Origin: Microcaldota archaeon
GTDB lineage: Archaea; Micrarchaeota; Micrarchaeia; Micrarchaeales; Micrarchaeaceae
Direction: 5' to 3'
Assembly (NCBI GenBank): GCA_021792295.1
Contig: JAJYUY010000003.1
Span: 1 to 39,465 of the forward strand
DNA length: 39,465 bases
Under the pieces are notes generated by a model, which made no database searches, had not been told where the DNA came from, and saw only the letters and a list, made by a program, of their open reading frames with translations. Below are positions 34,250 through 39,465 of the stretch, piece after piece (position 1 is the first letter of the stretch; every line of letters begins with the position of its first letter). A program made the position numbers and the translations under genes.

Positions 34250-34671
34250 ATTCAGGCTCTGATGTCGATATGGGCTCTGTGTGCTGTGTTGAATGAATCC
34301 GTCTCCCCTCGACGTGGCTGCCATCGAGGAATCAAACGGACCTGCGGGATAGAAGACGCACAGGCCAGGAAAGAGGACGGGCAGCGCATCCACATAAATT
34401 TGTCCGTGTTGCATTTCTCAAATTCGAACACAACAGGATAAGGGCAGGTTTGAGTTGGTACGAAACCAGGTTGCGTATATTCAGGGATGCAACACGATTG
34501 TTCAGGTCATCGCCGCGAAGCTATTAGCCTGAACTCGTAAGTCCTAAATCTATAAACCATTTGAAAAATTCTCCGGTATTTTGGGGCATGGATCTCGGCT
34601 CGCGTTATCGGTGGCGATGGCTGGAGCAATGATTGGGCCACCCACAAAGAGGTTTGGCGGCGGCGCCTGCG
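34250..34671. other. Intergenic region with no convincing gene
   Basis: No credible protein is seen. It holds an inverted repeat GTTCAGG/CCTGAAC (34500-34506 and 34528-34534), another CCTCGA/TCGAGG (near 34307-34330), and a TATA-like TTTATAGATTT near 34555 on the minus strand, about 25 nt ahead of the first repeat. A small minus-strand RNA starting near 34534 is possible but unproven. Confidence 0.3.
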
Positions 34672-35568
34672 CTATCTGCGCTTTTCAAGGCTTTGTACCG
34701 CGATTTCCGCCAGCCTTATTGCACCCTGCCTCGACTCTGCACCGGCTATGAACCTGCCAGTATGGCAGAATACCGCGTCGCCGACACCGGTTACCCGCGC
34801 CAGGGCCTGGCCCTTAAGCCCGGCCCACGCCATGGGGAGCGTCGCCCTGCTTCTGAACCCGTTCATGCTCATCGGCACGACCCTAACCCTCCAGTCCCTC
34901 CTGCTTGACCCAGGATAGACGACGTAGAGCAGGTCTGATTTCTCTATCACCACCTCCTGCCATGGTATTTTGTAGTCTCTGAGGACGATGAACCTCGAGC
35001 CGCTTCTCTTTGCAATGCGGATCAGCGCCATCAGTACGGACCGGCTTTTAACATAGTATTCTGCCGCTCGAATCTCGCGAGCTAGCAGACCGCATGCGAA
35101 CGCTAGCGCGTCCCTGAACGCGGCCTCCTGCGTCATGCGCCCTCTTACCCATTCCTCATTGAACGAGTCTATCACTTCAAAGAGAGTGTACGGCCTTGCC
35201 GATCTAACGGTGAAGCTGCTTACGCCGTTGTCGCCAGCGTCGATGCCCTGGATCACCCTCTCGTCTATCCTATCGCGAACCACCCTGTTGTGCGCGAGCC
35301 TCTTGCCGAACTGCTTCCAGACCAAGCCTGACGAAGCGTAGGGTATGCCGTTCGGCCTCATGCCCGCCCTTCCTATCTGGTGGTGGTCGAAATCTCCGCT
35401 TCTGGGATCGTATCTCCCGCCGATGTCTATGCGAACGTCGGCCTTTTTGTATAATTCAGGCTCTCTTGTCCTTACGTAGCAAACCTTTGGGTATATCAGC
35501 CGCATTATCGCCACCGCGAAAACCTCGTCAGCATGAAAATGCCCGTCGTGAGTCGCCACAACCTTCAT
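34672..35568 (-). CDS. MYG1-family protein (UPF0160), putative metal-dependent exonuclease
   Basis: A 298-aa DHH-related phosphoesterase-like protein. Metal-ligand motifs are visible: THDGHFHADEV (residues about 6-16), RIDIGGRYDP then DFDHHQ (about 47-65), and GIDAGDNGV (about 110). Eukaryotic MYG1 is a 3'-5' RNA exonuclease; archaeal members are uncharacterised. The C-terminal half carries the family-specific SSRRDWRVRVVP and LPMAWAGLKG. Length is close to other members. It stands alone on the minus strand, downstream of the amidohydrolase, with 70 bp between. Confidence 0.92.
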   Translation of the reverse strand: MKVVATHDGHFHADEVFAVAIMRLIYPKVCYVRTREPELYKKADVRIDIGGRYDPRSGDFDHHQIGRAGMRPNGIPYASSGLVWKQFGKRLAHNRVVRDRIDERVIQGIDAGDNGVSSFTVRSARPYTLFEVIDSFNEEWVRGRMTQEAAFRDALAFACGLLAREIRAAEYYVKSRSVLMALIRIAKRSGSRFIVLRDYKIPWQEVVIEKSDLLYVVYPGSSRRDWRVRVVPMSMNGFRSRATLPMAWAGLKGQALARVTGVGDAVFCHTGRFIAGAESRQGAIRLAEIAVQSLEKRR

Positions 35569-35638
35569 TGAACCATCACAGAATAGAGCTATTCTTGTGA
35601 AAGCTATATAAAATCAGCGTTGGATGCGATAGTTCGGT

Positions 35639-36496
35639 TTAGATGCCAAATGCTCTCTTCGCGTTGTTGTATATTATGTCCTCAATATCGCTCTTTGGAA
35701 CCTTCAACTCGTTGAGTATGTCTGTCTGCTGCTTCAGTATGTGCTCCCTGTATCCGTCCGGGAATATTGTCGTGTCGGTGCCGAATATTATACCCTGCGG
35801 GCCGAACACTGTGAGCGACTTTCTGAATACGTCCCTTAGGGTGAGGAAGTTGTCCTGGTAGGGGAGCCAGTTGTTCGTGCCTGATGTTTCTATGAAAAGG
35901 TTGTCGCGCTTGTATTTCAGCATGAGAGTCTCCCTGAAGAAGCCCGCCCCGAAATGCGCTATCGCGACCTTCAATTCGGGGAATTCTGTTATTACTCTGG
36001 ATATGTTGAGGGGGTTGCCCGCATTGAGGTTGGATGCAAGCTCTATCGTGACGCCGAAATGGATGGTTATAGGTATCCTCTCCTTCTCGCATAGCTCGTA
36101 GAAAGGCCATGCTTCCTGCGCGCCAATGTCGAACCGGCCGCTCGTCGCGTATAGCTTCACGCCAGTCATGCCGGCCTTGAGCTCCGCCTTCAGCGTGTCT
36201 ACCGCATCGGGTAGAGTGGGATTTATTTTGGCGAATCCGACAAACCTGTTGCTCGAGTTGATGAATTTGGCGAATTCCTCGCTTTGTGGCGAGGTTGCCA
36301 TGAACACGGTTTTCTCGATTCCTAGCCGGTCCATTGCCTCCAGCCATGCGGCGGTGTTGTCTTTCACATCATGCTTCAGCCCCTCCATCATCTTCTCTGG
36401 AATCTTCCTGGCCTTCAGCATGCGTTCGGGGGCATTGCCTATCATTTCCTTGAACGTCCCTGTGGTGAACATGTGCGCATGCGCGTCTATTATCAT
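35639..36496 (-). CDS. Amidohydrolase-family (TIM-barrel) metal-dependent hydrolase
   Basis: A 285-aa member of the amidohydrolase 2 family, whose members hydrolyse or decarboxylate small carboxylates. The metal motif DAHAHMF opens the protein (residues 4-10). The later ligands are in ITIHFGV (about 149), AIAHFGAG (about 178) and the C-terminal FGTDTTIF Asp (about 241). GVKLYATSG lies at the usual lysine-bearing strand. The substrate cannot be read. The mini-element at 36534 is inserted 37 bp upstream of the ATG, so it has either replaced the native promoter or now supplies one. Confidence 0.9.
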   Translation of the reverse strand: MIIDAHAHMFTTGTFKEMIGNAPERMLKARKIPEKMMEGLKHDVKDNTAAWLEAMDRLGIEKTVFMATSPQSEEFAKFINSSNRFVGFAKINPTLPDAVDTLKAELKAGMTGVKLYATSGRFDIGAQEAWPFYELCEKERIPITIHFGVTIELASNLNAGNPLNISRVITEFPELKVAIAHFGAGFFRETLMLKYKRDNLFIETSGTNNWLPYQDNFLTLRDVFRKSLTVFGPQGIIFGTDTTIFPDGYREHILKQQTDILNELKVPKSDIEDIIYNNAKRAFGI

Positions 36497-36533
36497 CCTA
36501 CCGCCCTGGGAATTATCGCAGCGATGATATAAA

Positions 36534-36866
36534 GTGACATCCTCCCACCCGTAAACGGCGTGGGCTTCCCGAACTAAACAACGATGATATTATGGATGAG
36601 AAGGTTATATACTTTGCGGGCAAAATCATACTATACGCTGGGACACAGCGGAATCCGAAAGGATAAATTTCGTAGATGGGAACGTAAGACGTGGAATCCA
36701 ACCACGCAAATCCGATGAAGCGAGAACATACCGAACTAAACAACGATATGAAGTCATAGCCTCCGATGGTATAAGGAGGCATCCTATTTATCTGCGGTTC
36801 GCTTTCATCCCACCCCTAAAAGGAACCCTCTGAAGAGGGTGTAGGATTTCCCGCTCACGTTGTTAA
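36534..36866 (-). mobile_element. IS200/IS605-derived mini-element B (333 bp)
   Basis: On the minus strand the left end begins at TTAAC (36866) with GTGAGCGGGAAATCC. The right end closes at 36534 with the hairpin CCCACGCCG-TTTA-CGGGTGGG and GGATGTCAC. Both ends match mini-element A. There is no transposase inside; the only long frame (36513-36782) resembles no protein. The interior has perfect hairpins at 36636-36650, 36653-36664, 36690-36706 and 36759-36780, plus a 17-bp direct repeat (36569-36585 and 36731-36747). It would be mobilised by a TnpA in trans. The hairpin density suggests a structured transcript, perhaps a guide-RNA (omega RNA-like) remnant. Confidence 0.78.
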
Positions 36867-36921
36867 GGGTCGCGGGCTCTTTGTAGGGCAATACAAGAAT
36901 CGTAGTTTCGCCGGGTAGAAG

Positions 36922-36931
36922 TAATATATAC
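36922..36931 (+). promoter_or_regulatory. TATA box of the RCK operon
   Basis: TAATATATAC, with a transcript start expected near 36952, ten bases before the ATG at 36962. It drives three genes. Confidence 0.55.
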
Positions 36932-36961
36932 GTTTCCAGCGTTAACCATACGGCTGGTAGG

Positions 36962-37390
36962 ATGGCAAGAGGACTAGAGAACCACGTCATAATATGCGGC
37001 TACGGCATAGTGGGCCAGAAGATTGCCGAACAGCTGTCAGAGCATGGGGTGAGCTTCGTGGTGGTAGACGTGGACAGCAGGAAGGTGGAGGAGCTCGCCG
37101 AGAGAGGGTACAACGTGGTCGCTGGAGACGCTACAAGATCCAGCACGCTCAAGCTCGCCGGCATAATGAGCGCGAGGGCGATCGCCATAGTGCTCGACGA
37201 CGACGCCAAGAACCTCTTTACTGTCATAACCGCGCGCGACATGAGAAAGGACGTATTCATAGCGACGAGGGCGAACGACGCGTTCGTCAGGGAGAAGCTC
37301 ATAGAGGCTGGCGCAAACAGAATAGTCATGCCGCAGATAACCGCCAGCAAGGAGATAATGAAGGAGATATCGAAGAAAGGGTCGGGGTAG
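36962..37390 (+). CDS. Soluble TrkA-N/RCK domain protein
   Basis: A 142-aa Rossmann-fold regulator of ion transport. The dinucleotide loop GYGIVGQKIAEQL (residues 13-25) fits GxGxxG; strand 2 ends in an acidic VVDVDSRKVEEL; GDATRSSTLKLAG is the usual RCK signature. There is no C-terminal RCK-C domain and no membrane segment. It binds NAD(H) or another nucleotide and would gate a partner. It is followed at once by two membrane-bound RCK proteins, so the three probably form one complex. Confidence 0.93.
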   Translation: MARGLENHVIICGYGIVGQKIAEQLSEHGVSFVVVDVDSRKVEELAERGYNVVAGDATRSSTLKLAGIMSARAIAIVLDDDAKNLFTVITARDMRKDVFIATRANDAFVREKLIEAGANRIVMPQITASKEIMKEISKKGSG

Positions 37391-37423
37391 TTGGCGAAAG
37401 AGGGCCTGTTAGGTGGGGAGGGG

Positions 37424-38167
37424 ATGGAGATTGCCAGCAGCGTGGCCGTGCTGCTGATGCTGGTTGTGATATCTTCGATGGTGCTCTCCTTCTACGTCAT
37501 GTACAGGATAACCGGCAACGGGCATGCCTCCATGTACTACTCGCTCTCTTCGATTTTCGACACGAACGATGAGGGCTACTCGGCGCTAGTGCTTTCGGCG
37601 GTGCAGGCCTACAGCGTGCAGTTCTACGAGCTAGTGGCGGTGCTCATTATAGATGGGATGGTAAAGGCGGTCGTAATCGCGTTCGGCGTTGCCATCATAG
37701 TTGGGATAATAACCAGCCTCAACATACGATCCAAGCTGATGAGTATAGCAAACAGGAGGATGTCCGGGCATGTTGTTGTGTGCGGCTACTCGGCGCTCGC
37801 CAGGGACATATGCGAGAAGCTGCACGGACAGGGGAAGAGGTTCGTGGTCATTGAGAAGAGGCCGGAGAAGATAGAGGAGCTGCTTGGCGAGGGGTACAAC
37901 TTCGTTGAGGGCGACTTTACAGAGCTTGAGGTCATGGGGCGCGCCTCTGCCGCATCGGCGTCCTCAATAGTGCTCTGCGCTGGCGACGAGTTCACGAACC
38001 TACTCGGTGTCATAACCGCGAGGAGGATAAACAGCCGGATCAGGATAATATCCAGGGCGAGGAGCGAGCAGGCGGTGTCGAAGATGCATAGGGGAGGGGC
38101 AGATCTTTGTATCATACCAGAGGTTGTCGCTGGTATTGAGATAGGGAACATGATGTTGGGCGTTTGA
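37424..38167 (+). CDS. Two-TM RCK protein without a recognisable potassium filter (1)
   Basis: A 247-aa protein. Residues about 5-28 and 70-95 are hydrophobic, and residues about 110-247 form a TrkA-N/RCK domain (HVVVCGYSALARDICEKL, EGDFTELEVMGRA). This is the layout of a two-TM potassium channel subunit of MthK type. The loop where the pore helix and TVGYGD filter should be reads SMYYSLSSIFDTNDEGYSA, with no filter. ATG 37424 (AGGTGG upstream) is preferred to TTG 37391. It may be a transport subunit of another kind or a signalling protein. Confidence 0.82.
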   Translation: MEIASSVAVLLMLVVISSMVLSFYVMYRITGNGHASMYYSLSSIFDTNDEGYSALVLSAVQAYSVQFYELVAVLIIDGMVKAVVIAFGVAIIVGIITSLNIRSKLMSIANRRMSGHVVVCGYSALARDICEKLHGQGKRFVVIEKRPEKIEELLGEGYNFVEGDFTELEVMGRASAASASSIVLCAGDEFTNLLGVITARRINSRIRIISRARSEQAVSKMHRGGADLCIIPEVVAGIEIGNMMLGV

Positions 38168-38911
38168 ATGGCTTCCGCAAGCAGGACGATAAGGAACCTC
38201 TCTTTCCTTGTGGCGGTGCTATTCCTTCTCTCCATCAGCCTGAAGATATATGCCGGCGTCGGGCTTGAGAACGCTCTATTCGACAGCGTTCTGAGCTCCC
38301 TCCAAGTGTACTATGTCGGGATCCCCCAGTCGGACTTCGGGAGCAACCTGATACTGGTGGCCAAGATGATAGACACAGCGATGCTGCCGCTGGTCACCCT
38401 TCTGCTCGCGACCATGTTCTTCACAAAGATAAAGAGCTTTGACATAAGGGAGCGGGTGGCGGCGGCAAGGGTGAAGAGGACGAGCGGACATGTGGTAATA
38501 GCGCCGCTCAACAGGTTCTCCATGACCCTGATAAAAGAGCTTGTCGCGGAGGAGGTGAGGCCGGTTGTGCTTGTCAGGAACAGGGACGAGCTTCATGAGG
38601 CACTCAACAGGGGCGCGCTGGGAATAACCGGCGACATCAGGTCGATAGATAGCTTCAAGGAGGCAGGTATAGCAAGAGCCTCATACGTGGTCGCGTGCTC
38701 AGATGATGACGTCCAGAACGCCATGATAACCATAACCGCAAAGGACGCCAACCCGAAGGCAAAGATGATAAGCATTGTCAACACCAACGAGAACAGCGAG
38801 AGGATGGTGAGCGCCGGAGCGTCGCTCATCGTTGCACCGGAGATAGGAGCAGGGGAGGAGATAGCGGAGAGCATAATAAGGGAGGCATACGTTAAGGGAC
38901 GGAACAAATAG
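38168..38911 (+). CDS. Two-TM RCK protein without a recognisable potassium filter (2)
   Basis: A 247-aa paralogue of the previous gene, starting right after its stop. The hydrophobic segments are at about 10-30 and 62-85. The intervening loop LFDSVLSSLQVYYVGIPQSD aligns in position with a pore loop but lacks TVGYGD. The RCK domain (about 105-235) has a degraded nucleotide loop (HVVIAPLNRFSMTLI in place of GxGxxG), so it may not bind NAD. GDIRSIDSFKEAGI keeps the rest of the RCK signature. Its last codons (ACAAATAG) form part of a repeated hairpin motif seen again at 39104. Confidence 0.82.
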   Translation: MASASRTIRNLSFLVAVLFLLSISLKIYAGVGLENALFDSVLSSLQVYYVGIPQSDFGSNLILVAKMIDTAMLPLVTLLLATMFFTKIKSFDIRERVAAARVKRTSGHVVIAPLNRFSMTLIKELVAEEVRPVVLVRNRDELHEALNRGALGITGDIRSIDSFKEAGIARASYVVACSDDDVQNAMITITAKDANPKAKMISIVNTNENSERMVSAGASLIVAPEIGAGEEIAESIIREAYVKGRNK

Positions 38912-39149
38912 AATGCCTGCGCCCGGGCGCAGGCAACTTCTCTGAGGTCAGCCAAGTTGGGCTTGGCAATACCATTGCTGCACCAAAGTATTTAATTCTT
39001 ACTCTTTCTACATAAAAGTTTACACAAGTTCATAGAAGTATAGTAAGGTATTAATACTTTGCCGGGTAAAACACTAACAGGGAAACGCGCATGACTGCGC
39101 TATACAAATAGGCGGAGTTGGCATAAGCCAACGCTTCTTCTGAGGTTGG
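38904..39149 (+). repeat. Two copies of an ACAAATAG-hairpin-TTCT(T)CTGAGGT motif
   Basis: Copy 1 (38904-38945): ACAAATAG, the 22-bp palindrome, then AC-TTCTCTGAGGT. Copy 2 (about 39104-39145): ACAAATAG, GTTGGC-ATAA-GCCAAC, then GC-TTCTTCTGAGGT. The stems differ in sequence and the flanks are conserved, which is the pattern of a structured RNA or protein-binding site rather than a simple duplication. Confidence 0.5.
38914..38935 (+). terminator. Perfect 22-bp palindrome after the RCK operon
   Basis: TGCCTGCGCCC followed at once by GGGCGCAGGCA, two bases past the stop codon. It folds as a very stable stem. A second hairpin, GCCAAG-TTGGG-CTTGGC (38951-38967), follows. Together they probably mark the 3' end of the RCK transcript. 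Confidence 0.55.
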
Positions 39150-39171
39150 GCCGAGCGTAGATGCAGTTCCC
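39062..39171 (+). ncRNA. Candidate structured RNA
   Basis: A TATA-like GGTATTAATAC (about 39045-39056) precedes a GC-rich stretch. CCGGG (39062-39066) can pair with CCCGG (39167-39171), enclosing hairpins GCGCA-TGAC-TGCGC (39087-39100) and GTTGGC-ATAA-GCCAAC (39117-39132). It ends 11 bases before the next ATG, so it could equally be a leader of that gene. I do not recognise an RNA family. Confidence 0.3.
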
Positions 39172-39182
39172 GGGGTTTGGAT

Positions 39183-39461
39183 ATGAGGTCAAAGGGGAGG
39201 GAGCGCGAGCTCTCTTACGAGGTAGACCGCCGTGTCGAGGACAAGGCAACAATGTATGCAGCGATTCTGGATGAGGAGGCTATGATCGAGAGGCGAATGT
39301 CTGACATAGGGCTCAGGGAGAAGCTCATCGAGTGTATGGATGAGATAATTCGATGCAGGAAGATGAGTGAAAGGTTCCTGGATGAGACCGGAGAGGAGCG
39401 CGTCTATGAGATCAGAGTCATTGTAAGCCCAGCCGCCGTATTGGTGAACATTGTTCGATGA
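39183..39461 (+). CDS. Small charged helical protein, unrecognised
   Basis: A 92-aa protein from ATG 39183 (an in-frame TTG lies at 39177). It is almost wholly helical and highly charged (RELSYEVDRRVEDKATMYAA, LREKLIECMDEIIRCRKMSE), with two cysteines and a short hydrophobic beta-type end (VYEIRVIVSPAAVLVNIV). It has no membrane segment and no known motif. It follows the hairpin-rich region at 38912-39171, which may control it. It is complete, ending four bases before the window edge. Confidence 0.6.
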   Translation: MRSKGRERELSYEVDRRVEDKATMYAAILDEEAMIERRMSDIGLREKLIECMDEIIRCRKMSERFLDETGEERVYEIRVIVSPAAVLVNIVR

Positions 39462-39465
39462 AGGC

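Noticed and set aside
34241-34441. A 66-codon plus-strand frame
   Set aside because: It begins inside the tRNA-Gln acceptor stem and has no promoter, ribosome binding site or recognisable content.
36569-36747. 17-bp direct repeat considered as a CRISPR unit
   Set aside because: There are only two copies, 162 bp apart, inside a mini-element, with no regular spacers and no cas genes in the window.
36513-36782. An 89-codon minus-strand open frame
   Set aside because: It runs through the end and interior of mini-element B, which is built of hairpins. The protein resembles nothing and its C-terminus is the translated terminal hairpin.
36962-38911. Reading the RCK genes as an ordinary potassium channel
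   Set aside because: No TVGYGD or close variant is present in either two-TM protein.
39062-39171. Reading this region as a tRNA with an intron
   Set aside because: No T-loop (TTCGANNC), D-loop or 7-bp acceptor stem can be formed.

Overview
The window is archaeal chromosome, GC-rich and densely coded. The evidence is a histone, TFB, a proteasome beta subunit, FttA/aCPSF1, Hel308, the KEOPS subunit Cgi121, class III (pilin-type) signal peptides, and AT-rich TATA boxes about 25 nt ahead of many start codons, often with no leader. A bacterial-type GrpE-DnaK-DnaJ set and several unrecognised proteins would fit a DPANN lineage such as Micrarchaeota. That assignment is inference; no rRNA is present to test it.

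Layout. 1-3254: end of an IS200/IS605-like element, then gatB, gatA and gatC (minus strand). 3440-6020: a secreted lytic-transglycosylase-like protein, a 120-bp IS605-derived mini-element, a hexapeptide-repeat protein and cgi121 sharing a bidirectional promoter, and an unrecognised 266-aa protein. 6120-10177: heat-shock operon of an HTH regulator, grpE, dnaK and dnaJ. 10294-17307: a phosphoribosyltransferase-like gene, fttA and psmB, a TRAM protein, TFB, an unknown helical protein, an RNase P RNA gene in what looks like empty intergenic DNA, a BofA-like membrane protein and a histone. 17360-19477: hel308.

19644-33308 is the most distinctive region. Four tandem plus-strand genes encode proteins with prepilin-like N-termini carrying large LamG-type (and one beta-propeller) extracellular domains. 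They meet, stop codon on stop codon, a five-gene minus-strand operon with a secretion ATPase, two TadB/TadC (FlaJ)-type platform proteins, a winged-helix/coiled-coil protein and an unknown. I read this as one type IV pilus-like adhesion system.

33443-39461: M50 membrane protease, tRNA-Gln(CTG), a MYG1-family protein, an amidohydrolase, a 333-bp IS605-derived mini-element, three consecutive TrkA-N/RCK genes (two with membrane segments where a potassium filter would be but is not recognisable), a short region with a repeated hairpin motif, and a small charged protein at the right edge.

How the genes fit together: most are core information processing (tRNA amidation, tRNA modification, tRNA 5' processing, transcription initiation and termination, chromatin, DNA repair) plus protein quality control. 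The accessory layer is the pilus/adhesin locus, the peptidoglycan-directed enzyme, the RCK triplet and the mini-elements.
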